A DNA stretch of 64,000 nucleotides. It comes from Oxynema aestuarii AP17 (GTDB lineage: Bacteria > Cyanobacteriota > Cyanobacteriia > Cyanobacteriales > Laspinemataceae). A model generated the notes under the pieces. That model was not told the DNA's origin and did not search any database. It saw only the letters and a list, made by a program, of their open reading frames with translations. The position numbers were made by a program, and so were the translations under genes. Each line of letters opens with the position of its first letter. The stretch's first letter is position 1. The stretch is taken from assembly GCF_012295525.1 (NCBI RefSeq), contig NZ_CP051167.1, positions 5,253,501-5,317,500 of the forward strand. Reading direction: 5' to 3'. This document shows, one piece after another, positions 18,228 through 26,663 of the stretch.

Positions 18228-19187
18228 ATGAACCCCACCCCACTCCCTCCCCCGGCTCACCTCGATTTAACGCCACCGGAACGACTCAATATCGCCTTGA
18301 GTTGTGCGATCGTTCTCGCCGGATTGGGGCTGCAATGGGGTGCTTCTCACGTCGGTCATGCTGGTATTGCTTTTGGCTTCGCGATCGCCTTTTCCTTCCT
18401 GTTTTTACCCCTCTATTCCCTCCTGCACGAAGCCGAACATAACCTGTTTCATCGGCATCCAAAAATCAATAATACATTTGGCTTTCTCCTCGCTGCTTTT
18501 TTCCCGGGTTCCTTTACCTTTTTGCGTTCTTGTCACTTGGGCCATCACCGCCGCAATCGTACCGATGCGGAAATGTTCGATCTCTACTATCCCACCGATA
18601 ACTTAGGGATGAAACGGCTTTATTTTTACAGTCTTTATTTAGGCTTATTTTGGTTGGCGGTTCCCGTCGCGACGATCGCCTTACTGATTTATCCCAAATT
18701 ATTACAAAATCAATTACTGCAAGATGCACCGTCTGCCTCGGCGATGATTAACGGGTTGCCCACCCATTATTTATTAAAAATACGCCTGGAATGTTTGGCG
18801 GTCATTGCCATTCAAGTGAGCTTGTTTTTCTGGCTCGACTTACAACTGCAATGGTATTTACTCCTTTATGCCTGTTATGGATTAAATTGGTCGTCGCAAC
18901 AATATATCAATCATGCCCATTCTCCCCGACATGTTTTAAACGGGGCGCACAACTTGAAAGCACACGGGTTGTATCAAGGCTTGCTGTTAAATTTTAACTG
19001 GCATTTAGCCCACCATCAATATCCAAATGTTCCCTGGATTTATTTACCGCAATTTGACGATATCAACCGCGATCGCCCGGGATATTTGACGGCATTTATT
19101 CGATTTTGGGCGGGTCCCCAACCTTGTCAAGAACCGGAACCGAAGGCGATCGCGCTGCCAAAAATCGGGAGGGAGATTACGAGTTAA
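18228..19187 (+). CDS. Membrane fatty-acid desaturase/hydroxylase family
   Basis: 319 residues from ATG 18228. A TTG at 18165 is rejected because it lies in the tandem repeat. Membrane segments alternate with the His boxes that bind a di-iron centre: HEAEHNLFH, HLGHHRRN, HAHSPRH and HLAHHQYPNVPW. The family introduces double bonds or hydroxyls into acyl chains or related lipids in the membrane; the substrate is unknown. It is divergent from the GT21-like glycosyltransferase. The stop region overlaps the next, convergent small gene by four bases. Confidence 0.88.
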   Translation: MNPTPLPPPAHLDLTPPERLNIALSCAIVLAGLGLQWGASHVGHAGIAFGFAIAFSFLFLPLYSLLHEAEHNLFHRHPKINNTFGFLLAAFFPGSFTFLRSCHLGHHRRNRTDAEMFDLYYPTDNLGMKRLYFYSLYLGLFWLAVPVATIALLIYPKLLQNQLLQDAPSASAMINGLPTHYLLKIRLECLAVIAIQVSLFFWLDLQLQWYLLLYACYGLNWSSQQYINHAHSPRHVLNGAHNLKAHGLYQGLLLNFNWHLAHHQYPNVPWIYLPQFDDINRDRPGYLTAFIRFWAGPQPCQEPEPKAIALPKIGREITS

Positions 19188-19459
19188 GATCGATCCTCTT
19201 TTTCTGAGGGTTCGGTCTGGCTAACCTCGGAAGACGTGCCAATGTTTAATTGTTCTTTTTTCTGACAAAGCTCTTCCCAAAGGTCTCCGATTTCTGTAAA
19301 GGCTTGCTCTAAAGAAATTTTACCGTTACTCGCTAAATTAGAAAGAATAGAAGATCGTTGTACGAAATCTTCCATTTTGTTGTGAAATTCGATATTTTCC
19401 GGGGTAAGTTCTCCGTGAAAGTGGCTGTGCGGATAGAGAAATTCGGACTCGGTGCTCAT
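19184..19459 (-). CDS. Small conserved cyanobacterial protein of unknown function
   Basis: 91 residues (SEFLYPHSHFHGELTPENIEFHNKM at the start, mostly helical). It resembles short cyanobacterial proteins with the pattern FLYPxSxxxGxxTPENLxFNxxLQ and an xxLWxxLxxxKxxLxIG end. The family is uncharacterised. It has a clear ATG start and ends four bases inside the convergent desaturase gene. Confidence 0.7.
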   Translation of the reverse strand: MSTESEFLYPHSHFHGELTPENIEFHNKMEDFVQRSSILSNLASNGKISLEQAFTEIGDLWEELCQKKEQLNIGTSSEVSQTEPSEKEDRS

Positions 19460-19541
19460 GGTGGACTCATCCTCGATCGAGACGATATTCTGACGATATT
19501 CTTAAGATACAATATTCCAAATCTCGGGGATCGAGGGATTC

Positions 19542-20414
19542 TTAAGGATTTTTGATTTTCGGCGATCGCCACGCCAATAAATAAGACGACAGGAAGAACC
19601 CGAGAATCGATCGCACGTCCAGATCGGGGTTGAGGTGGGGTTTGACGAGGCGATCGTGGGCCTCGGGAAGCTCACTCCAGTGCAGGGTCGGACGCAAATG
19701 ATGGATGGTATGATAGCCGTTATTAAAAAATAACCAATTCCCCAAAGAACTGGTAAAATTGCGGGAGCAATTGTAGCGATCGCCCGGATTGCAACCGTCG
19801 TGCTGAATAAAATTGACGCTGAGTAAAGCAATGACGGCCATTCCCCAGGGAACCCCGACAAACCAGAGTGCTTTTACGGGATTGGCGATCGCGATCGCAC
19901 CGATAAACAGCCATAAAACGACTCGTTCCCGTTGTAAACTTTGTTGTTGTTCGGGGGACAATTGCGGCGCGTCCGGTTGTTTTCTCTGGTGGGCTGTATG
20001 CAGAGAAGCCTTCACTAAATAGCGCAACCACCGCACGCAACCGCAGCCTTCGCCCGCCAATTCAGGACTCATCCAATCCCGGCGATCGCCATGATAAATA
20101 TGGTGGTTGTAATTGTGGGGAATCGCGATTTGAGTCGCCGTATGGCCGCGAATTGGGGTTAAAATGACGTTAAAAACTTGGTTCAGCCACGGTCGGACAA
20201 AAATCGGTAAATGCTGGTGATTGTGGTTGATGACACAGGCACAAAAACAAAATAAACTACTCCCAATTAACCAAAATCCCCAGCACCCGATCGGCAGATC
20301 GATCGCGAAGGGAACTAATAATAAAAGATAAGCGATCGCGACAAAGGTCAAACTACGCCCGTCGCGCGGCGATCGCAAACCATCGATCGGGGTCGGTGTC
20401 AACATCGTCAACAT
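19542..20414 (-). CDS. Second membrane fatty-acid desaturase family protein
   Basis: 290 residues with N-terminal membrane helices and three His clusters: HNHQH, HNYNHHIYH and, near the end, NNGYHTIHHLRPTLHWSELPEAH. The NxGYHxxHH...HWxxLPxxH pattern is typical of membrane-bound desaturases. The His spacing also resembles beta-carotene ketolase/hydroxylase relatives, so the substrate could be an acyl chain or a carotenoid. With the genes upstream it forms a lipid-modification neighbourhood. ATG starts at 20414 and 20405 are both possible. Confidence 0.85.
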   Translation of the reverse strand: MLTMLTPTPIDGLRSPRDGRSLTFVAIAYLLLLVPFAIDLPIGCWGFWLIGSSLFCFCACVINHNHQHLPIFVRPWLNQVFNVILTPIRGHTATQIAIPHNYNHHIYHGDRRDWMSPELAGEGCGCVRWLRYLVKASLHTAHQRKQPDAPQLSPEQQQSLQRERVVLWLFIGAIAIANPVKALWFVGVPWGMAVIALLSVNFIQHDGCNPGDRYNCSRNFTSSLGNWLFFNNGYHTIHHLRPTLHWSELPEAHDRLVKPHLNPDLDVRSILGFFLSSYLLAWRSPKIKNP

Positions 20415-20651
20415 TAAATAATAGATCGGCGATCGAGCTTCACCGCAAAATAGGAGCGATCCGCCCGTTCTTAAGCTTTGTTTTAAATTTGCTCACATTT
20501 TTACTGTGGAAACTCAGCTTCGATTGAAGCTAAACTAAGCAATCGGGGGCAATAGCGCTCGATCGATGTCAACCGCTATTGAGTTTTTCAGCAAAATTAT
20601 CGGGAGCATCAACATTCGTTTTCACCCTCATTGTCTGGGGAGGATTTTCTC

Positions 20652-21725
20652 ATGCAAAAATTCAATCACGACCGTTTCGGGTCGAGTTGGGCTTTCTTAA
20701 GAAATTTTAACTTTAAACTGCGCGTTAAACGGCGCAAATTTCCCCTATTGCTATCGATTTTGACTCTATTTTGCGTCATCGCACTCAATGCCTGCTTGGG
20801 TTCGCCCCAAGGAGAACTGACGCCGTTGCGAATGGGGATTACGCCGTGGCCCGGATTCGATATCGCGATTTACGGGAAAGAGGCGGGATTGTTTCAACAA
20901 CGGGGGCTCGATGTCGAATTCGTTCGCTTTGACAATCAACAAGACTCTTCCCGGGCCGTCATGCGAAACCAGTTAGATCTGGCGTTTGCGTCGTTGTGGG
21001 ACGTGATGCAAGTCGATCCGACCAGCGATCGCCCCGAGTTCGTCATGGTCACCAACGTTTCCCAAGGATCCGATGGGGTCGTCGCGAAACCGGGAATCGA
21101 ATCGGCGAAACAACTGCGCGGCAAAAAGATCGGTTGCAAGTTAGGAACGGTCAACCACCTGATTTTGCTCGAAGCGCTACAGTCAAACGGGATCGAACCG
21201 AACGCGGTCGAGATTGCGGACTTGCCGAACGAAGTGGCGGCGAGACAACTGAAAGAAGGAACCCTCGATGCGGCGGTCTTGTGGGAACCGGATTTGACGG
21301 CGATCGCCCGGGAAATTCAGGGAAAAGTCGTCTTTACCACCGCCGAAGTAGACAGTCTCGTGATCGATGGGGTCATCGCCCGTTCTAGCTTTGTCGCCGA
21401 ACGAGAACGAGCCTTGCAACAGTTCATTCTAGCCTGGTTCGACATCATGAACGCGGTGGAAACCCAACCCGATCGCGTGTTCGAGTTCGTCGGCGAACAA
21501 TTGGGCCAAACGGGCGAATCCTTCGCACAAGATTATAGCGGATTGCAAAAAGGCGATCGCGACCTCAATCGGCGCATGTTTGCGACAAACGGTCGGTTGC
21601 AAGAAGCTGTCGGCAAAATTGCCGAGTTGTTAAAAGCCGATCCGCGTCACGGGAAGTCGATTCGCGAAGACATCCAACTCAATGCAACCTCGGTGAATGC
21701 AGCAATTGAGGCGTGGGAATCTTGA
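20652..21725 (+). CDS. NMT1/SsuA-type solute-binding lipoprotein
   Basis: 357 residues from ATG 20652, which has a GGGGAGG ribosome site about ten bases upstream. A basic N terminus and hydrophobic segment end in the lipobox LNAC (Cys48), so it is an outer-facing lipoprotein. The mature part is a type II periplasmic binding protein of the nitrate/taurine/thiamine-precursor class (LRMGITPWPGFDIAIYGKEA, GLFQQRGLDVEFVRF, KQLRGKKIGCKLGT, GTLDAAVLWEPD). No ABC permease or ATPase gene is adjacent. The gene overlaps the following histidine kinase by 13 bases, so it probably presents a ligand to that kinase. The ligand is unknown. Confidence 0.88.
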   Translation: MQKFNHDRFGSSWAFLRNFNFKLRVKRRKFPLLLSILTLFCVIALNACLGSPQGELTPLRMGITPWPGFDIAIYGKEAGLFQQRGLDVEFVRFDNQQDSSRAVMRNQLDLAFASLWDVMQVDPTSDRPEFVMVTNVSQGSDGVVAKPGIESAKQLRGKKIGCKLGTVNHLILLEALQSNGIEPNAVEIADLPNEVAARQLKEGTLDAAVLWEPDLTAIAREIQGKVVFTTAEVDSLVIDGVIARSSFVAERERALQQFILAWFDIMNAVETQPDRVFEFVGEQLGQTGESFAQDYSGLQKGDRDLNRRMFATNGRLQEAVGKIAELLKADPRHGKSIREDIQLNATSVNAAIEAWES

Positions 21726-23449
21726 GTAAAAAATCTTCTTTCATCAAACAAGGATTGTCCGGGGAACTGCTGACGGGTTTCGGAACCGCTCTATTTACCG
21801 CAGGCTTATTCACTTTATCGTTTAGCTATACGTTATTGGAGTCGCACTTACAAACCCAAGTGCGCCAACAAGCGCGCTCGATCGTCCAAAGTTTGGAATT
21901 TTCCACGGAAAGCACCCTCGAAGCCGAACGCCTGTGGATGTTAAGACGGGTGGTGCAAAATTACGTGACTTTACCTGCGGTGCGAGAAATTGCGATCGTG
22001 GCTCCCGATGGCGAGACGATTACCCGTAGCGGTGCGTTTAAAAACGATCGCCCTTACGCTTTAGTGCGTCCCCAACTGGCGGCGGCGATGGAAGACAGTG
22101 CCCGTAGCGGCGAGGAACGCTTTCTCGAACTCGAATTAGACGGCAAACCCGTTTTAGTGGAAATTTTGCCGTTTCACAATACCTTATTCGGCACCTCGGG
22201 ACGGCGGGGTTTGGCGATCGCAATTCTCGATCTGCGCCAACTGCAAGCCGCCACGTTACAAATGTTCTTGACCTTGACCGGGGCGATCGCGATCGGGATT
22301 GTGGCAATTTTAATCTTAATGTGGGTCTCGATTCATCGCGTCGTTCTCAAACCCCTCACCCTGGTCAATCAGGCGGTCGCCGAGAGCGATCGCACCGGGG
22401 TGTTTACCATGCCTGCGAACCTTCCTCGCAATGAAATTAAATTCCTCGCCCGTAATTTCGAGCGGGTTGTCAAGCAGTTAGAAGCTTACGACCAACTGCA
22501 CAAGGAAATCGAACAGCGCAAGCAAGTCGAAGCGGCCCTACGCCAAAGCGAAGCGCGAGAACGGGCCAAATCCCACGAACTCGGTAAGTTAGTGCGCGAG
22601 TTGAAACAAACCCAAGCGCAGTTAGTGCAAACCGAGAAAATGTCGAGTTTGGGGCGCATGGTTGGCGGTGTGGCCCACGAGATCAACAACCCGGTGAGTT
22701 TTATTTTTGGGAATTTGACGTTTGCTCAGGAGTATTTCGAGCAGTTGGTGGACTTGATCGAACTGTACCAACAGAGTTATCCCCAACCGACCCCACAGAT
22801 CGCTCGACGACTCGACGAGATCGAACTGGAGTTTTTAATTGACGATACCCAGAAACTGTTCGCTTCGATGAAAGTCGGCGCCGAACGGATTCGAGATATC
22901 GTGCTGTCTTTACGCAATTTCTCCCGCTTTGACGAAGCCGAACTCAAGTCCGTCAAGATTGAGGAGGGGTTGAGAAATACGTTATTGATTCTGCAACCGC
23001 GTTTTCAAGGCGGATCGCCCGTCGAAATTGTCACCGTGGAGGAATTTGGCGATCTGCCTTTGGTGGAGTGCTATGCGAGTCAGATCAATCAGGTGTTTCT
23101 CAATTTACTCAGCAATGCGATCGATGCGTTGGAGTCTGACGAACGCTACCGCCACGGTCGCAAATTGCCCGTCCCGGCGACGATTTGGATTCGCACCGAG
23201 GCGTTAAATAAGAAGACGATCGCCGTTCGCATCCGCGACAACGGACCGGGAATGCCTCCAGAAGTCCGCCAAAAGGCATTCGATCCGTTTTTCACCACTA
23301 AGGAGATCGGCAAGGGAACGGGTTTGGGCCTTTCGATTAGCTATCAAATTATCGTCGAGCAACATAAGGGACGCTTGGAGTGCATCTCGAAGCCGGGGGA
23401 AGGAACCGAGTTCGTTATCGAGATTCCCACTCAAATCCCGAGAAGCTGA
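21713..23449 (+). CDS. Membrane sensor histidine kinase coupled to binding lipoprotein
   Basis: 578 residues from a GTG inside the upstream stop region. TM1 is at ~18-38, an extracytoplasmic domain of ~145 residues follows, and TM2 is at ~183-206 ([17 protein letters not shown]). Then come HAMP, a coiled coil and the kinase core with [17 protein letters not shown] (His322), SNAIDAL, DNGPGMP and [11 protein letters not shown]. The overlap with the lipoprotein gene implies co-translation and a shared sensory job. No response regulator is nearby. The kinase core is close in sequence to those at 14128 and 44957, implying recent duplication within the genome. Confidence 0.92.
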   Translation: MGILSKKSSFIKQGLSGELLTGFGTALFTAGLFTLSFSYTLLESHLQTQVRQQARSIVQSLEFSTESTLEAERLWMLRRVVQNYVTLPAVREIAIVAPDGETITRSGAFKNDRPYALVRPQLAAAMEDSARSGEERFLELELDGKPVLVEILPFHNTLFGTSGRRGLAIAILDLRQLQAATLQMFLTLTGAIAIGIVAILILMWVSIHRVVLKPLTLVNQAVAESDRTGVFTMPANLPRNEIKFLARNFERVVKQLEAYDQLHKEIEQRKQVEAALRQSEARERAKSHELGKLVRELKQTQAQLVQTEKMSSLGRMVGGVAHEINNPVSFIFGNLTFAQEYFEQLVDLIELYQQSYPQPTPQIARRLDEIELEFLIDDTQKLFASMKVGAERIRDIVLSLRNFSRFDEAELKSVKIEEGLRNTLLILQPRFQGGSPVEIVTVEEFGDLPLVECYASQINQVFLNLLSNAIDALESDERYRHGRKLPVPATIWIRTEALNKKTIAVRIRDNGPGMPPEVRQKAFDPFFTTKEIGKGTGLGLSISYQIIVEQHKGRLECISKPGEGTEFVIEIPTQIPRS

Positions 23450-23784
23450 GGTCGCCTCCCCTCGATCGCCGGTGGCCGATTTTTAGAGATATATTGAGAT
23501 AGCTTGAGCTTTATTGCGATTTATAAAGATTAGTTTCTATTAATTGCCATAAATTGAGTTTTATAAAGTTATGCGATCGCCCCACGCTCCCGGAAGAGGC
23601 GATCGCGAAGAAATCGAGACGATTAAAAAATTTTTTCTACCCTCTGAAATCTTTTAATATCAAGCCTTTCAGCTTATTGAGCGATCGCGATCGCCAGTCG
23701 CCGTGAGTCAAGTCACAACAACATAAATTTACAATGCGTTACATTTCTTAATAACAGAGACAGCGCAAACAGGAGCGACTACCC
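23450..23784. other. Regulatory region of the hli-hcp pair
   Basis: 335 bases, AT-rich, with no ORF. It contains a perfect HLR1 motif 40 bases before the hli start and, further up, a GCGATCGC-flanked hairpin-like stretch (23574-23607). Confidence 0.7.
23728..23745 (+). promoter_or_regulatory. HLR1 element (RpaB-type binding site)
   Basis: TTTACAAT-GC-GTTACATT matches the high-light-regulatory consensus (G/T)TTACA(T/A)(T/A)NN(G/T)TTACA(T/A)(T/A) at every defined position. It ends 39 bases before the hli ATG. In cyanobacteria RpaB binds HLR1 to control hli and photosystem genes in response to light. Binding here is inferred from the exact match. Confidence 0.88.
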
Positions 23785-23991
23785 ATGAACGGCTACACCG
23801 TCAACGAACAAGGACTGATGAATAACTTTGCCGTCGAGCCCAAGATGTACGTTCAAGAACAATCGCGCACCGGGTTTACCCAATATGCCGAGAAACTCAA
23901 CGGACGTTTGGCGATGCTCGGTTTCGTCTCCATGCTCGTGATGGAAGCCTTGACCGGACAGGGTTTAATCTCCTGGTTGAGCAATCTCTAA
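23785..23991 (+). CDS. hli: High-light-inducible protein (Hlip/SCP)
   Basis: 68 residues. A single thylakoid membrane helix carries the chlorophyll-binding signature AEKLNGRLAMLGF (Glu36, Asn39, Arg41), then VSMLVMEALTGQGLI. Hlips bind chlorophyll and carotenoid near photosystem II assembly intermediates and dissipate excess energy. An AGGAG lies upstream of the ATG. It is followed after 62 bases by a helical carotenoid protein gene, giving a two-gene photoprotection unit. Confidence 0.95.
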   Translation: MNGYTVNEQGLMNNFAVEPKMYVQEQSRTGFTQYAEKLNGRLAMLGFVSMLVMEALTGQGLISWLSNL

Positions 23992-24053
23992 CCTAACAAA
24001 TCATTTCTTTAACAACAGACGACCGTAAACCACATTCAACAGAGGTTCTACAC

Positions 24054-24551
24054 ATGGCTGTTACCACCGAATTTAATACCGCGATTTTCAATCCCCAACT
24101 CGAAGCCGTTCCCGCGACCCTCGCCGAATACGAGCGCTTGAGTACCGACGACAAACTCGGCTTGCTGTGGGTGATTTACGAAAATCTCGGCGGTGCGATT
24201 ACGCCTGCCGCTCCCGGCGCCGCCCGGATGCAGTTTGCCGAAGGTCTGTTAAATCAAATCCGAGAAATGCCCTTCGAGGCGCAACTGCAAGCGATGCGCG
24301 ACTTGGTCGAGAAAGTCAACAATCCGATTTCGCGCGCCTACGGCGTCCTGAGTAATAACAACAAACTGGCTTTTTGGTTCCAACTGGCGGAATGGATGAA
24401 GTCCGGGGAAGTGATTCCGGTTCCCGCGAACTACAGCTTATCGCCGCGTGCGTCTGCGGTGTTCAATCGGATTACCCTGCTCGACTTCAACCAACAAATC
24501 ACCGTTTTGCGTAAAGCTGCTACGGACATGGGAATCGATCCGTTTGCATAA
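24054..24551 (+). CDS. Helical carotenoid protein (HCP, OCP N-domain homologue)
   Basis: 165 residues, covering only the all-helical carotenoid-binding domain of orange carotenoid protein, with no C-terminal regulatory domain. Carotenoid-contact residues are kept: Trp39 and Tyr42 (OCP Trp41/Tyr44), Trp108 (OCP Trp110) and Arg153 (OCP Arg155). HCPs bind a keto-carotenoid; some quench singlet oxygen and some quench phycobilisomes. The paralogue class cannot be assigned by eye. It lies 62 bases after hli and ends at a strong terminator, so it probably shares the HLR1-controlled promoter. Confidence 0.93.
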   Translation: MAVTTEFNTAIFNPQLEAVPATLAEYERLSTDDKLGLLWVIYENLGGAITPAAPGAARMQFAEGLLNQIREMPFEAQLQAMRDLVEKVNNPISRAYGVLSNNNKLAFWFQLAEWMKSGEVIPVPANYSLSPRASAVFNRITLLDFNQQITVLRKAATDMGIDPFA

Positions 24552-24620
24552 GTTCGGATTCCATCAGTTCAGATCGCATCGTTGATACTTCCTCCTCCTC
24601 CCAACAGAATTAAGACGCGA

Positions 24621-24652
24621 ACGAGCGGGCCGTAACGGGCTCGCTTTTTTTT
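24621..24652 (+). terminator. Rho-independent terminator after hcp
   Basis: CGAGC...GCTCG stem with inner CCG-TAA-CGG and a run of eight T. It ends the hli-hcp unit. Confidence 0.85.
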
Positions 24653-24735
24653 GCTTTTTTGAGAGGATTGGGCTAGTTATAGTGGGGGGAGACAGCGATC
24701 GCCCAGATCGCCGAAGGGGGTAGGGTGAACGATCG

Positions 24736-26520
24736 ATGGATAAGATTCAAGAGAGCAAAAGTGCCGAGCGCACTCAGATAGATAGCGCGATCGCCCGCTA
24801 CGAAATCGCCCTCGACCGAGTCGATGAAAGCGTCGATCGCGAGGAAGGCGCCACCGGGGAGGCGATTTTAGAGCTACTGCTCGCTCGCGATCGACTGCAC
24901 GAGGTTTGGAGTCGCTCTCAACTCGGCGATCGCAGTGCCAAACGCATTGTCGAACTCGACAACCGCCTGCGACAACAGAGCGCCGCGATCGCCAACCATA
25001 CAGAATTGAAGCATTGGAAACAGAGCCTGAATCCGCCGGAAAGCTTTTGGTGGTGGCAGTTGAGCGATCCGGTACGCGACAGCTTGCGCGCGATCGAGCA
25101 TTACGAACGGACTCTGACGGCGATCGAAACCGATCGCCGTCCCAGTTCCGAAGCCATTTTAGAATTACTCGCCGCCCGCGATCGCGTCGAAAGCGTGCGC
25201 GATCGCCTTCCTAAAGCCCAGATCGCCGCGATCGTCGAACTCGATCGCCGCTTGAAACAACAGCGATTGACGATCGCCCGGGGGAATCAACTGATCGGAT
25301 GGCGCAACACCCTCAAACCGCCCGCCGATCGTTGGTGGTGGTATTTGAACCCGACCCTCATCGGTTCCGAAGAAGAACCCGCCTCCTTGTGGGATTGGTT
25401 GTGTACCGGAATTTCGATCGGTTGTCTGGCGATCGCTGCCAGCTTTACGGTCAGCACCTATGAAGTATTTAAATCCAATCAACAAATCGGTCGCGATCTC
25501 GCCCAACATCTCGCCACGATCGCCCAAGCGGGAGGGTTGGTCTTAGTCACCGGAGGCGCCGTCACCAAACAAGGTCAAAAAATTGTCGAAAATATTTTAA
25601 TTAGCGCTCGCATTCCCCCCCGATGGCAAGGCGCCGGAACGTTGATGATTTCGAGCGGATTACTGTTGGTTTCTTGGGGAATTTATGCCAACTTGCCTAA
25701 GTGGGGGATAGACTACTTTAATAAAGGCGAAAAATTGGCACAAATCGGGCAGTATTCCCAGGCGATCGCTCAATACCGCCAAGCTCAAAAATTCCCGCTC
25801 CAACGGAATCTCGAACAACAGTTAATTGCCAGCTTGGGTGAAGCTTACGAAGCACGAGGCGAACTCGAAAAAGCTCAAGAACAATATCAGTTAATCGGCG
25901 ATCGCGATCGGCAAGCTGATTTAATGGTCGGTTTAGCCCGTCGTTACGAAGATCGAGGACAACTCGATCGCGCAAAATCGATTTATGAAAAGTTTTTAAA
26001 TAATGCCCGATCCGCAAACGCCCTCGGTCGCGTTATTCTCCTAGAAGGCTTACAACAAGTCGGCTGGACGGGCAAGCTTCCCGAAGCCGACGTGCGCCAA
26101 GCTGAATTTTATTTCGAGTTAGTCGAACATCAACTCAGTCAGCACGATAATTTATACTCCGAAAAACTACACTATCAGGTTGCTTTAAATAAAGGAATTT
26201 TGCGTTGGGCGCAGGTCGATTTAGCGCAACCGCAACCGGAAGATTTAATCTTTTTATTACAAGCTTACGGTAACTTTCAAGAAGCCTTTCAAGTCGAGCA
26301 ACTCTTACCGACCACCGCCGACGGAGGACGGGCGAAATGCTATTTAGAAATTGCCGGATATTTGCTCGATCGCTTCCACAATCTCCAAGTCAACTATCGC
26401 GGCGTTCCACCCCATCAAGCTTGTTACGATCGCATCAATGCTTTATATCGTTCTGATTTTATTCACGATCTCGAATTAATGGATGCGGCGATCGGAGTGA
26501 ATTTGAAAAGTCCGGAGTGA
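24736..26520 (+). CDS. TPR membrane protein with duplicated N-terminal helical domain
   Basis: 594 residues. Residues 17-108 and 117-204 are two copies of the same ~90-residue helical unit, sharing EAILELLxARDR, IVELDxRLxxQ, a W-(K/R)-xxLxPP stretch and a closing WWW motif. Two to three membrane segments follow (~218-245, ~258-280, ~298-318). The C-terminal ~270 residues contain TPR-like repeats (QYSQAIAQYRQAQKF, GELEKAQEQYQLI, GQLDRAKSIYEKF). The function is unknown, and related WWW-ending proteins are, to my knowledge, cyanobacterial. It is probably a membrane-anchored scaffold. It is monocistronic and followed by a short tandem repeat. Confidence 0.8.
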   Translation: MDKIQESKSAERTQIDSAIARYEIALDRVDESVDREEGATGEAILELLLARDRLHEVWSRSQLGDRSAKRIVELDNRLRQQSAAIANHTELKHWKQSLNPPESFWWWQLSDPVRDSLRAIEHYERTLTAIETDRRPSSEAILELLAARDRVESVRDRLPKAQIAAIVELDRRLKQQRLTIARGNQLIGWRNTLKPPADRWWWYLNPTLIGSEEEPASLWDWLCTGISIGCLAIAASFTVSTYEVFKSNQQIGRDLAQHLATIAQAGGLVLVTGGAVTKQGQKIVENILISARIPPRWQGAGTLMISSGLLLVSWGIYANLPKWGIDYFNKGEKLAQIGQYSQAIAQYRQAQKFPLQRNLEQQLIASLGEAYEARGELEKAQEQYQLIGDRDRQADLMVGLARRYEDRGQLDRAKSIYEKFLNNARSANALGRVILLEGLQQVGWTGKLPEADVRQAEFYFELVEHQLSQHDNLYSEKLHYQVALNKGILRWAQVDLAQPQPEDLIFLLQAYGNFQEAFQVEQLLPTTADGGRAKCYLEIAGYLLDRFHNLQVNYRGVPPHQACYDRINALYRSDFIHDLELMDAAIGVNLKSPE

Positions 26521-26598
26521 AGGGGAAAAGGCAAAAGTCCATCAATAGATATGGAAATGGGGAAGGAATTTCAGTTTCCTGGAAATACAAGTATCTCG

Positions 26599-26659
26599 AA
26601 AGTTAAAAAGTTAAAAGTTAAAAACTAAAAGTTAAAAAGTTAAAAGTTAAAAGTTAAAA
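26599..26659. repeat. AAAAGTT short tandem repeat
   Basis: About eight heptamer-like AAAAGTT/AAAAACT units directly before the WD40 gene start. It occupies the place where a ribosome site would be expected. Confidence 0.85.
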
Positions 26660-26663
26660 TAAA

